From assembly GCA_910591455.2 (NCBI GenBank), contig OU342804.1, positions 11,291,133 to 11,355,132 on the forward strand: 64,000 bases of DNA, given 5' to 3'. Position 1 is the first letter of the stretch; each line of letters starts with the position of its first letter. The notes beneath the pieces are model-generated. The model had not been told where the DNA came from. It did not search any database and saw only the letters and a list, made by a program, of their open reading frames with translations. The translations under genes were made by a program, and so were the position numbers. Below, piece by piece: positions 26,201-37,600 of this stretch. This DNA comes from Pholis gunnellus (Eukaryota; Chordata; Actinopteri; Perciformes; Pholidae).

Positions 26201-29175
26201 CGTTTGGCTCTTAGAGTTTTGGCTCTCAGAGGTTTGGCTCTTCGAATATGACTATTAGAAAGCTGGTATCATTATGGGATCTCAGAAAGGCTTGTTCAGT
26301 TGAATTTGTCCACTTCCTGCAAATGAGAGGAGGACCGTATATTCCTTAAAACAAATCACTAATGCCTAGCATCCCTGGTAACAGCGCCTCATTTCTCAAA
26401 ACACTGACATTTAGGATCAGTCAGCTATTGCTTGAGAACGACTGTATCACCCTGAAAAAAAAACACTGGTTTAACTGGGGGATTCATCTTTGGCTTCAAT
26501 GTTGGTTGATCATGCTTTTTTTTAGGGCTCTATTTGCAACACTTCCAAACCTAAGCTGAGCTGTATTAGAAGAAGACAGCTCTGTATCTCAGGCTATGTG
26601 CAGTTATAGATCATGTTTAAGGCGTTGGTGCACTGGCTTAATGAGTGGAATGCCTGTGTTGGTGGAGAATGCTCCCCTAGTGAGTACCATGTGTAGTGTT
26701 GGTGAACGCAGCCCGAGGCCTTAAAGCAACTGTTGGTCCATGTTCTCCGTCTCTGTTGTGGCTGGTCGTGTTTGTTGTTACAGGTGTGTAGTTAAAGTGA
26801 TCACTGAACATGTAGAAGTCAGCCTTTTTACACTGTGCACGTTGACTGCCTTCTATGTCAGCTTTGATCCAATGTGTCGGCTGAGTGTGTTGTGTGTTGG
26901 AACCCACTGACTCACTTTTTTAGAGATCCCACATGTCAATGCCCCCATGTCTCAGCTCAGTTTCCCCAATTTGGCTTAGCTTATGTTGTACCGTCAGTGT
27001 TAGATAATTTGGAGTTGTCAGATTTTATTGCCGTCGCCACACCTGCATAAACTGTCAAAAAGTGAATTCTTGAATAATTTGGGGAAATCTCCCCTAAAAC
27101 TTGCAACTTTCAGTTGATTGGAAGAAAGTAGCCATAGGTAGAGAATGGCAATTACAAAAAAATGACGGTGTGCTCCATCTAACCAGCATGTATCCGTGTC
27201 TCACTCACCCCAGCCTGCCTGACCAAAAATCCAGGACAGACGGATGAACAACATGACACCCCAGATGTTCAGCATGCATCTCACCTGTGGAACAGAAGAG
27301 CGATAAGTTCAAAGTCTTGTGTGGATCGTGATTCATTATTATGTCAAGTGAGAGAAACACTAATGTTAATGAAATGCTATTTTTTTTTTTTTAAAGCACT
27401 AAACATTTTGGGGCCTTTTATTTGATCTTCATGCCAGCAGCACAAACGATGACCCAGCAGCACTTGAACAAAAGCAAATCACCCCCAGACTCTGGTCTTC
27501 AAAGCCTCACTTGGCTCTGCTGTGTTATCAAGCCTCTTCCTGTCAGGTCCCAATTATGTAAAGCGACCCTGCGTCTATAAAGCACAGGAGACCCGTCGTG
27601 ACCCGACATAACTCACCAGGACGCCCCTTATCCAGCCAAACTTTACTGGTCCTTTCATGGTGTCAGTGGGGATGGCAGACTCCAGATCATCAGAGGGGGT
27701 CCCGTCACTCCCCTCACCATCGTCCTCCACGGTGTCTGGCACAGAGATCGCTCCATTCTGTTGGGAAAATGTAGAAGCAAACATAAGGAAACATGTACAT
27801 TTGTCTTATAGACACAACTGGGATATAGTTATTTTTTTGGGTGTTGATATACATTTTTCAATCTTAAGAAAGCGCATCGTCATTATTAAGAAGTTGCCAT
27901 GTCTGTTGCAAAGTCTTTTTCTGTCTTTTCATGCAGCAATGTGTCTGGCTTTCTCTTGCCTCCTCTGTAATACACAGGACAGAACTTATGGGGAAACCAC
28001 GGGGGTTTGATTTGGATAAAGAATGATAAAGCATTTGCAGAGACATTAGACTGTAGAGAGAACAATAACAACCTAATTTTAACTTTCTATGCAGATAATT
28101 ACAGACTGTTAAATGACTTTCTGATTGACTCTTCTGCCCTGACACAAATGATCCTCTTGAGTCTACTACTACTGACTACTTGAAGCATGTAACTTCATGT
28201 CAGGGTTATTAATCAGTGTTTAAATAGCGACATTTTTGGATGAATTAATCATTTGGATACATTTTGTTTGGCCATAAAACTACAAGTCAGTTGTATTTAT
28301 TCTTTTGGGAAGACATTTTCTGATATTTTTATCAAGATGCTGATGATTGGGTAATCGATGTCTTTACACATTCACACAATATCGCTTAAACCTCTATCTT
28401 CATTACTCATAATTTATTTCATTTTCTGCAAAGGAAAACTGCTAAAATATTTTTCAGGTATTTGTCCGTTCAGTCATGCTAATCTAGTTCAGCCAATAAA
28501 ATCCAAATGACCTATAACTCCATCTCTTTTGCAAGACAAGGCAGTATAATAGCCTAATAAAAAAGCACTAAACACTCTAAGTGTGACAGTTGCTCCCAGA
28601 AATAACTTGCGGTGTCCTTTTTAGTTTCGCTAGTTCTTGGGCAAAGATTTAATGGCTGAACTGTGGACACTGGAAGTGATGATGTTTGAATGGTCAACGA
28701 CTGTAACATATCTGATTTTACTCTGTTTTGAGTGAGTGAATGGACCGTGTAGGTCAGGAGCAGAACAAAGACTGCCGTTAAAGAGCCACTGACTTGAATA
28801 TAGGAGTAAAATGGGTGTAAAATACTTTCTGCAGAAGGTGAGGTGTAGGACGAATATGCAGACCAGGAAAACAGAGAGACAAGAAAGGAACAACTTCACA
28901 GACATGCATGCACTCACCTTCTGAAACACGTTGTGGAGCTCCTGCAGGGATGGTCGCACGGCCCGGTGACCACTCACACTGCCTGCATTGCGATAGAAGT
29001 CAATATTGGGCACCCGGTCCAAAGTGTCGTGACCAAAAGCGCTGACCACCGAGGGCCGGACCGTCCGGTGGTCCCCGTTAGAGAAGTTGGTGTCCTCGTA
29101 GACGGGAGGTCCATCCAGAGTGGAATCATAAACGGGGTTATCGTGCTCCCCTCCCTTAGACCTGAGCCTCTCCAT
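17221..29175 (-). CDS. slc12a1: Na-K-2Cl cotransporter NKCC2 (solute carrier 12 member 1), complete, 26 exons
   Basis: Exons in transcript order: 28918-29175, 27617-27757, 27209-27284, 25796-25891, 25296-25435, 25082-25192, 24865-24976, 24617-24744, 24293-24377, 23979-24139, 23779-23886, 23558-23681, 23301-23402, 22917-23072, 22724-22823, 22022-22133, 21537-21677, 20785-20891, 20585-20667, 19970-20095, 19202-19330, 18783-18894, 17910-17996, 17632-17767, 17446-17513, 17221-17356. They sum to 1044 residues in continuous phase. The twelve-TM transport domain (about residues 127-600) includes NIWGVMLFIRL, GPEFGGSIGLIFAFANA and NTIAPIISNFFLASYALIN; the big extracellular loop has NIT, NGS and NFS glycosylation sites. 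The C-terminus RGNHKSVLTFYS is NKCC type, not NCC. Family role: apical salt uptake in kidney tubule and fish intestine. An in-frame TGA lies 21 nt before the ATG, fixing the start. It is next to ctxn2 as in human. Confidence 0.95.
19545..19567. repeat. (TG)n microsatellite in an slc12a1 intron
   Basis: Pure dinucleotide run between exons 19202-19330 and 19970-20095. A similar run is at 25652-25671, and a G-rich homopolymer at 21472-21487. Confidence 0.9.
22655..22690. repeat. (AT)n microsatellite in an slc12a1 intron
   Basis: Nearly pure TA/TTTA repeat 34 bp after the donor of the exon at 22724-22823 (minus strand). Confidence 0.85.
25796..25891 (-). other. slc12a1: slc12a1 96-nt exon matching the mammalian alternative exon 4 (A/B/F)
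   Basis: Encodes LGIVVIALSCVVTT...TNGVVRG, the TM2 region. In mammals this same 96-nt exon exists as three mutually exclusive copies that set chloride affinity. Reading the flanking introns (25436-25795 and 25892-27208) on the minus strand, I find no second copy. Confidence 0.75.
26200..26246. repeat. Short tandem repeat of a ggctctTAGag-like unit in an slc12a1 intron
   Basis: Three adjacent diverged copies of gtttggctctyrgag (about 15-16 bp each) inside the 1.3-kb intron between the exon at 27209 and the 96-nt exon. No coding content. Confidence 0.5.
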
Positions 29176-29380
29176 CAGGAATGCTGATTTAAACAGTCAA
29201 GGATCGAACAGCAGTGTGGGTCTCCAGTCATCCAACAGTGTTTTAGAAGAGCAGAGTGCTGCATCAACAGGTGCAGCTGTCCTTGTTTATTGATGTATGG
29301 ACTAGGCTAGACTTCTAGAGATCTTGTCTGCTGCTCTGAGCTTCTTGTGCGTAAGCTCGGTTTGTCTAAGATGGCCTACC

Positions 29381-29386
29381 TTTATA
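29381..29386 (-). promoter_or_regulatory. slc12a1: TATA box of slc12a1
   Basis: On the minus strand the sequence GGTATAAAGG lies about 205 bp before the start codon. This implies transcription start near 29350 and a 5' UTR of about 175 nt without an intron. There is no competing upstream ATG in the coding frame. Confidence 0.55.
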
Positions 29387-29511
29387 CCTTGCATCCCAGG
29401 GTCATACACTGACTGTCAGCTATTGGCTAACTCTCTGGATCAACCCTCACAAAACTGAGCGAGGGGTGTCAGATATGTCCTTGCTCCATCCTAGGGGACA
29501 CAAAGGCATTG

Positions 29512-29524
29512 CTTAACGATTAAC
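29512..29524 (-). promoter_or_regulatory. slc12a1: HNF1-like site upstream of slc12a1
   Basis: Minus strand GTTAATCGTTAAG matches the palindromic HNF1 consensus GTTAATNATTAAC at 11 of 13 positions. It lies about 126 bp upstream of the TATA box, a typical distance. HNF1A/B drive kidney and gut genes, which fits NKCC2. Confidence 0.45.
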
Positions 29525-30512
29525 CAAGTCATAAACGCCAAACGAGAGATAAAGGCTCTCATTGCCTTAGCTCTGGAGAATTGATTACTAATATTATTGT
29601 CTGAAGTGCAGGGCAAGAGCACATGTTGTCCTGCGGTTGTCGTTTATGGGGCTATGGATAGTATTTCCTCAGACCTGTGGGCCCTTTGGATGAATCACCA
29701 TTACACATCCACATGGAAGTTCCCACTATAGGAAAATAACTAAGGAGGAAAGATTTCAAGGTTAGAAACCCTTCATGATGTTTATTACTGTGGCAGGAAA
29801 AGATAAAGCTAGTATGGGATGTTAGAAAACAATACATTCATAACCAATAGGATGTAATCACTAAAACTAGTGTGATAACAAGAGGGAAATTAATCTTATA
29901 GTGACTAAGATATTGGGTCCTTAGTTGTATAACTGATCATGTTACATTAATATTATCTAATGATTCTCTTTGTCACAACGTGCTAACAGTAAAGTTAATG
30001 TGTCGGCTAACGCAGAAGAAATGGCCGTATTCATGAGGAAAATTAGAGTTAATATGAGACCATGAATTACAGGAACATGCCGGAGGCACTTCTTTATAGC
30101 CACATGACTTCTAAGGTGCCTTTAAGATTCCTTTTAACAGGTAAACTTCCTTATTACTGATACACCACAGTGATTTATGCACACAGTGAAAGGCAGGCTA
30201 ATGACTCGAGATCTGACCTTGGGTGTACTGCAGGCTGAGAAAAAATACTCCAGCACATGTTTTTATGTGCACATTGAAAGGAGACAATCGATTTCGCAAT
30301 GTTTATCACATTCGGAAACACAGTGGCTCAACGTTGGTACGATTTTCTACAACAATGATACTGACTGAGTCATGTATCATTGAGGAAGGAACATTTTCCA
30401 CAGGGAATGTTATGTACAGCTCTCCTCTTCCTCTTCCTCACTTCTGTTTTAATCAGACTGCAACAGGTGACTTTAATGGTGATATTAATCCTTGGCTCTG
30501 TGTCGCAACTTG

Positions 30513-30611
30513 CAGTGGTGGAAGTGGTGGTTAACTTAAGTACTTCATTTAAGTACAAATACCTCAGAATTGTACTTAAGTACAGTGGTAAATGTACTTA
30601 CTTTCCACCAC
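30513..30611. mobile_element. Short inverted-repeat element with CAGTGGTGGAA ends
   Basis: The left end CAGTGGTGGAAGTGG and right end ACTTTCCACCAC are inverted copies, and the inside is rich in AAGTAC/GTACTT palindromes (TTAAGTACTTCATTTAAGTA). I recognise this as a very common teleost palindromic short element; here about 99 bp remains. It carries no protein. Confidence 0.6.
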
Positions 30612-31249
30612 AGCATGTTTTTTTGTCAGATTTGAACTTTATTTTGAGGTTAAAACGGAGGAAGGTTTTGCCTCATACACACTGTCTTTAGTGCAGTTAG
30701 AGATCCTCAGGTCCTGCCGACTGTCTGGACTTGAGATTCAGGTGATTCCTGTTTTATTATCAGTGCTGCTGAACTTTTGTCTGCATTGCTTGAGTAAATT
30801 CAGATTTTGCAATGCTCCTTCTGAGAACTGTGTAGCCTTTATGGTGAATCCGTGGCAGCGGGTGCATATGATCCAATTTGTACAGAACAAGGGAATCTGC
30901 ACTTCAGTTAAAAGTCCAAAGTGCTCAAAAGAGGCAGAAAGAAATCCCTTTGAAGAATTTATCCAACCTTGCTCTGCTCACTGCAATATGAAAAAGTGAG
31001 CAAAAGTGCAGATTCCAGGAGGCAGGATTAGTCTACTGATACTATATCTAAAGGGGTGCAATAAATAAAAGGGTGGGTATTAATCATCTCAGCTGTATAT
31101 ATACTCCAGTCAGCATAGTTCTGCTAATTATATCTGTCAATTAGAAATAGAATGAAATGTCTCCATCAAACATGATCTATTATGTATGCTTTGTTATAGA
31201 GAAACTGATCATCAGATATTATTTTCTATATTTTTAAAGAATATTATTT

Positions 31250-31348
31250 GAAGGTGCATAATCCGAGAAATTACTCCACTATATCTTTATATAGCAAATA
31301 GTTGTTTGCTGCTCTACTAATGCTCTGAATGTTGTATATTGCTCCTTC
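31250..31348. mobile_element. Short copy of a GAAGGTGC-ended MITE
   Basis: The left end GAAGGTGCATAAT and the complement of the right end, GAAGGAGCAATATA, form terminal inverted repeats. The interior AGCAAATAGTTGTTTGC and AATGCTCTGAATGTT recurs in the element at 50766-51162, so these are two copies of one family. Confidence 0.6.
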
Positions 31349-32565
31349 TGAAGAAACCTGCAAATAACAAAAGCATAATAGTAAAATGTCATTTTGATTC
31401 ACTCAAAAGTAAAATATTAAACACAATGGCTTTATAATCATTAATGACTGATATGAAATATTAATATGTGTCATGGTAGGTAATCATTGACCTATCCCTT
31501 AGAGGTTTTCAACATGGTAAAGTCTAAAATCCAACACAGCCTTCGCTGAGGCTTCAGATTTGACAGGACGGCTCTGACATAAGATTTCAAGTCGGGGTCC
31601 GGCTCATTCGAGAACAGGATTTCAGCTGTTTGAGGAAGAGTAATTAGTTCATGTCACCGTGGTCAACGTCTGCAGCAGCAACAGAATTCTCCACTTTATC
31701 CGCTGATAATGTGTTTTTGTGTAGTGTGAGAAATGAAGTTACAGCAATATTGCCTTTTTTATTATCAAAATATAATATTAACAAAATAATTACTTTGGCC
31801 ACTTCACTGACGTGATTGCCTCAAGCTATTTTGGGGAATTTACGGTACTAGAGTTCACAATAATTGTGTATTACATTGCTGTTTGGATAGCTAGTAATAG
31901 AAAGGCTTATTCTATCTGTTGGTCTTATCACAAAAAATCAAGGACATAGCTTGTGAGGTCCGAAGACCACAAGTTATAAAACTGATGATTGATCATCAGC
32001 AAAAGCTAAGGTGCAATATTCAGCTGAGTCATTGGTCCTATACTATGTAACAAGGAGTCTGTTACATCAGTGTCCTAATAACTTCTGTGTCCCTGAAATA
32101 TGAATATTTCTCATTATTTTGATTGTTCCTGATATCTATTTTTGTTGCGTGCTAAAGAATGTAAGATCACTTAAAATATGTGTAGTGTAACTGTAAAATG
32201 TCCTCGTAATTCGTCCCTTTATTTGCAAAGATGATGCCAGTTGTATATCTTTGTTCAAATCACAAAGAGGAAGTGATTGGTATGTCAAATAAACTTCAGA
32301 CAACATACTGAACACCGAGATATGAAAAAACAATGCAAAGCAACACATTTGTTAAAATGTAATAGATTTACAACCCTTCCTACTAGTTGGGTCAGTTATT
32401 TTCCATTAACATAGATTTCAGATAAGGGTGTCACATAGGTGATGGAGACAATGGTGCAATAACGATCGCATTCATGACGGGTGACGTGTGTCGAGGGAGG
32501 TGTGTGTGGTGGTCTGGCCTCAGAGTGTGAACAAGACCTGCCTTATCACCACAAGACCGTCAGTG

Positions 32566-32588
32566 CACACACACACACACACACACAC
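32566..32588. repeat. (CA)n microsatellite
   Basis: Simple dinucleotide repeat in intergenic DNA between slc12a1 and ctxn2. A related (CA)n patch lies at about 33025-33046. Confidence 0.9.
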
Positions 32589-32904
32589 GACAAGTTCCTG
32601 TTAAAGAATCTACTCCTTCCGGGGTTTATTCAAATTTGGATCTCTCTTTGTGTTGCTCCCTCTCTGTCTGTTGCCACAGCGACGTTGGACAACTACCGGC
32701 AGAGTTTAGAAGCAGAGAAGACATAAAGGCTCGACATTTTCGTAAAGATGCATTACGCACCTCTGCTATGTCCTGTAGCCAAGAAGGTCCCCTAAAGTAT
32801 CACGCTACTTTGTAAAAACTGATCACACACACACATTGTATTCGACGTGCTTCGCAGATTGCAATAAGAGAGCCAAAAAACAAAGATATCCAATATTTTA
32901 AATT

Positions 32905-34299
32905 GAAGAAATTCTATTTATTTCGCATCATTGAATCAAAACTATATCAATGAGAAATCTTTACTACCAGCTGAGCAAGCAACAGGTCAGGTGATCTGTC
33001 ATCATGATGTGCCACACACACGCGAGCGCACACACACACACACACACTAATGTTGCTCTAATGTTTCTAGATGAAGGCACATTAACCCATTGAAGGTCAC
33101 AGTAAGGCAGATTCACAGCACTAAGGAGAAACCGTAGACCGTAGAAATTAGCAAAGGAACACTCAAGACGTCTGCCGTATTACAGAATCTCTGTTTACGA
33201 CTGCCCCGTCCTCCTCTGTCGGGAAGGAGGAGAGCAGGTGAGAAAGGGTGAGGATGGCTGAGAAGAGGAGGAAAAAGATGTTCACGTCCAGCGCTGACAG
33301 ACATCCCACCCCTCTTTTCCATGTGACCTTTTCCTCTGCAGACAGGTAGAGTGAGAGTTTATCCCTGTCATTAGAAAACTAGCAGTGCAGAGCAAGTGAG
33401 TCCTTCCTAGTTTCCACTCCTCATTTCCCTTCAAAGTTCTTTGGCTTGGTCGCATCAGCCAACCTTTAGACAGAACGCTTGACAGACAGAACCGTTGACA
33501 GTCCATAAATCAACATCATTGTATGTCTTTGCAGACACAATATCGCAAGTAAACAGTTTGAACTTTCGTTTGCATCATTTAGAAACAGTAACACCACAAT
33601 GTAAATCACAGTTTGTTCAGTTGCCTTTCACTGCATGATGCCACGGAAGGGACCAATCTGTACACACACACACACACGCAGCAGCAGCAGCAGCAGAAGC
33701 AGCATTCCTTTGGATCACCAACAGATTGGATTTGATTACTCCACAAAGCACTAGCTTGACATAATACCCTGTATCCAACCATATACACCCCTGTGCAGAA
33801 CAGCTCTGCTGTGCAGAGGTGCAGACACTGTTTCCCATTCTGAGTTCACATAAGGAATCTTGTCCCTGAGTCTTCAAAATACATCTGAATAATCCCACTT
33901 TGCACCCGAATCCCCCACATTGTCCCGCGAGCATCCACCTCTCATCGTCCACAGACATTCAACTTGTGGGTGTGGTTTAAAGGGAGCTTCAGCCATTTCT
34001 GTGCAAATCGATGAGCTGAAACGCACACCCCATTGGCAGAAGGGCAAAGAATATGACACGGCATCTGCATCACACTCGCTCAAATGCACACAACGACAGA
34101 CAACTCGTCACACACAGCAGGGAGACTCCACACTGGCTCTGAACTAAAAGTGCACACACATTGAACAACATACACAGCTTCAGTCTCTTGGTCCGTCACA
34201 GAGAGATGTCTTAAAGGTGTGTCAGGTGCAATGGTTGTGCAGGGCTGTGGCTTGCGTGTGTTTGCATGTGTGCAAGTGTATCCGTGTGTATATGTGTAC

Positions 34300-34336
<37 letters not shown>

Positions 34337-34400
34337 TATATATATGTGTCTATAGGCATTTCTGTTTGTGAGGACATCCATGGATGTGTGTGTCCCTGTG
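32905..34400 (-). other. ctxn2: Probable 3' UTR of ctxn2
   Basis: No other gene is seen between the ctxn2 stop and a minus-strand AATAAA at 32927-32932. The stretch contains a (CAG)n-like patch at 33678-33703 next to a (CA)n run, and an (AT)n tract at 34303-34345 only 55 bp after the stop codon. The extent is inferred from the signal alone. Confidence 0.35.
34303..34345. repeat. (AT)n microsatellite close to the ctxn2 stop codon
   Basis: About 43 bp of TA repeat with one interruption, flanked by a GTGTGTA-rich region. It would be transcribed in the ctxn2 3' UTR. Confidence 0.85.
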
Positions 34401-34646
34401 TTAAGTAAGGGCGTACTCAAACGTGCCTTTCTCCAGCCCCTCGATGCCATCGGCCCAGTTGGAGGAAGGCATGCTGCTGTAGGGGTCCAGCAGGATCCTG
34501 AAACACCTTACTATCAGCAGCCCCAGGAACACCAGTAGCATCCCCACGAAGGCAAAAGCTGTCTTCTGCTCCAGAGTCAGAGAGTGCACCATCATGTCGT
34601 TTCCGCTCATGGCAGCAAGGGAGTGGTTGTAGTGGACGCTACACAT
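34401..34646 (-). CDS. ctxn2: Cortexin 2, complete, single coding exon
   Basis: An 81-residue protein. An N-terminal part with NHS and the segment SLTLEQKTAFAFVG lead into one transmembrane helix (about residues 29-48, FAFVGMLLVFLGLLIVRC). The cytosolic tail has RILLDPYSSMPSSNW and ends GTFEYALT. These match the cortexin family signature, and the SLTLEQKT...GTFEYAL pattern is the CTXN2 form rather than CTXN1 or CTXN3. Cortexins are small neuronal single-pass membrane proteins of poorly defined function. The start at 34646 gives the expected family length. It lies between slc12a1 and myef2 as in human 15q21. The coding part is unspliced; a 5' non-coding exon is likely but not located. Confidence 0.93.
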   Translation of the reverse strand: MCSVHYNHSLAAMSGNDMMVHSLTLEQKTAFAFVGMLLVFLGLLIVRCFRILLDPYSSMPSSNWADGIEGLEKGTFEYALT

Positions 34647-34649
34647 GGT

Positions 34650-37600
34650 AAACCAACATCTAGGTGCCTCATCTCTCCTCTGATAGGGTCAGGCGTTTCG
34701 AAGCCTGCATGTTGCCTGGACAGAGATCATATGATGGCTTCAGATGAGTGCCGTCTTGTCTCCTCTGCAGTGAGGATCCATTTAATCAACATAATAAATA
34801 TGACCAGGTATAATGCATACACTGCGTCGGCTGGAGGAAATAACAGATATGGGAAGAAGAAAATACAGAAATTCCACAATTAAATATTGTGAAATGAGCT
34901 AACCATGAAACGTGAAGGGTTAAAGGTAGCTATAAATAGCCTTTTTTTGAATGTGGAATCAAACAGATGCCCGGAGACTTCGATCTCTCTCTCTCGCTCA
35001 CTCTGCTCCTCTGGGAATTTTGCAGAAAATTACAAAAAGCAAACATGAACAGAAGAGTGAGGGAGACTGCAGGGAAATGTGTTCAGTGATATGAGCAATG
35101 CCAAGGCTACATCCCTCGAAGTCGGGTTAGAATTACAGTGTGTCGCAGTGCATAGCCAGCTGTTAAACACAGGCAAAGCGGCATAGTGTCAATGAAAAAC
35201 GTCACATCTCATGAAGATGTGATGTTATGTATGTTTGGTTTAGAAGAGAGGGCTCTCTGTACCTGTTGCGTGCGAGCAGACGCCTGCCATACAGCGTAAT
35301 TCCATTAGACAAGAAAGCGACGGGGATTGACCAAACATAATCAGGAAATTGGTGTAGTCACACAGGTGGAAGTCTGCTCCTGTCATTCTTTTCCTCCTTA
35401 ATCTTTCATATGAACTCAAGCAGCAGGTGGATCGGGTGAGAGGAAGGGAGGGGGTGGGGATGAGAGAGGGAGGGTACATACAGGGAGAATTGGGAAAGAC
35501 AGACGAGGGAGAAGGAAGTAGGATGATGAGCGGGACACTGCACACCTATGCATGGTGAGAGAGAGTGAGAGAGGAGAGAGAGGAGGGGAGTGAGGTAGGG
35601 TGAAAGACAGAGACTGCATGGACAGATTCTTAAGTGAGGATGTCTGGGGGGGGGGGGGTGGGGAGCAAGCATCTCACCGTCATCATCGTTCCATCCTCAC
35701 AGACCTGTTGCTGCTGTGTCCTGTGACCAACTCCTCTTTCTTGGAGCCCTCAGACACATATCCATGAATCCATCCATCGCTGACACGCTGCATGTGCGAG
35801 GCTAACCTCCCATCTAAACAAAAAAAGCTGTAGAGATAAAGAGAGAAACGGGGAAGCGAGGGAGAGGCTGGATCAAGGCTTTGATATGTGTCTCTCGCTA
35901 GAGATACAGCTCCTCTCCTCGTGCTCCCTTACTTGCTGCCTCCTATATCATTCTGTTTCTCTATCTCTCCCTCCAGAAGCACGCACGCTTGCTCCTGCTG
36001 CATGGCAACCACTTGTTAGTCTCACTCCGCTGCTCTGCTGCCTCAGTCATTCACAACATTCCCCTCCTCAGCAACACCGGGGACGGATGCAGCAGCATAA
36101 ACAAGCAATCCGCCTCTTCTTTTTATTCTCTCTTCATACTCCCCTCCCCTGGCTTTTTGTGGCTTTTCTAAAAAAAAAAAAAAATGACTCCACCAAAATG
36201 TGACAGGAATATCATGGTATAACCAAACAAAGCTGCCTCTCACCGCTCCTGGCTTGTAGAATGCTGCTGCAAAGGTATTTTTGGTACATCACAGCATTAT
36301 CCTCCAAGCCTGGTTTGATGATGTGTTTTTTAATTGCTGCAGTTTGCTGTGGTCAAATTGAATTAGCCCCCTCTGCTTAAAGGCTTACGAAAGTAAGCTT
36401 CCTGGACCTGCTGAGGGAGAAGAGACTGGTATTTACTGTCGTGAATGAAAAGCAGTATCGTACAGGAAAACTAGACAGCAGGTCATCTGATTGCCCACTG
36501 TAACAGAATGCAGCAGTGAAGCGTCTGGCCATCGGTTTCCATGTTATGCAGTGCAAATTCATATCAGCGATGTAGTTTCTGTCACAGTGGTGCAGTGACT
36601 CGGATCTAAGGATGAAGCATGCCGCCATGAGGGAGCTGGTGTTTGATGTGCATTAATTATTGGCTTTAAAATGGTACAGAGAGCTCAATTTTTTTCTTTT
36701 TTTTTGGGTTGTAAACAGCAGAAAAATTCCCTGAGAGAACAAAAACACAGAGATGAATAACCTCCCTCGCATTTACTTTTACTTCAAAGTTTTATTATTC
36801 TTGGGTCACAGTCCCGCTGTGCTATTAAAACTTGGCTGTACTTGGGGAGAAATAGTGGTCGTGTGGCACTGTGATTTGGCGAATGAGACAGCTACTAAAT
36901 TTTTATCTCCCATTTATTTCAAGGACAGTTCTTGCAAATTGGATGAGGTGATGTCCCACGCTGTACAGACAATGACATCGTTAGACATTTTACCTCATTG
37001 CCCTCGTCAATGTAAAAGACAAGGTCAAAATGGTAAACTCTCGTGTAAAGTCACCAGTGATGATGTCACGTTGCAGACAGTGTGAATTGTATGTCATTAT
37101 GAGAGAGGATTTCCCGTGTCCACTCGTGTGAGAATGAACAGAAGTTCAATGACTTACATTAGAAAATCTGTTTATGAATTGCCTTCATCAGATCTGTCAG
37201 TGTGATTCAATGTGTTGTCACATGAGTGCCATGGTTTGCAGATGTGCTTTGGACTCTTTTGGCTCAGGAAGAGGAACTGTGAAGGTAATCTACAACTGTT
37301 GCATAAAGCATTGTCAAAATACTACCCAGCGTTCATAGGACAAAATGATAAAGATTGTTAGACTTTTAACTCAGACAGACAACAGGCCAAGAGCAGAACT
37401 GATATTGAGAACTGTAAAACAATGATTCTATGAACTGCTCTAACAGTATCCTGCTTTAATGTTAATGAACTCTACACATCTACAAGTAAGTACAAAGACG
37501 GATGCAGTGAAGTTGCAAAGACTTTAAATACTTCATTAGGCTTCCCCCCTTAGCCTGACTGCTGCAATTACTAATTCTCCTGGTGCCAACAATGTAATTA

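Larger units (their letters stand above)
29400..32900. other. Intergenic region upstream of slc12a1
   Basis: No exon is recognised. It contains the HNF1-like site (29512), a small inverted-repeat element (30513-30611), a short mobile-element relic (31250-31348), a (CA)n microsatellite (32566-32588) and the likely end of the ctxn2 3' UTR. Confidence 0.5.

Noticed and set aside
28630..28917. Extension of the first slc12a1 exon by the open frame beyond FQK
   Set aside because: AAG/GTGAGT at 28918 is a strong donor, and the next exon (NGAISVPDTVEDD...) restores the NKCC2 alignment in phase.
35406..35672. Minus-strand Pro/Ser/Leu-rich open frames
   Set aside because: They are products of the polypurine/polypyrimidine tract, not genes.
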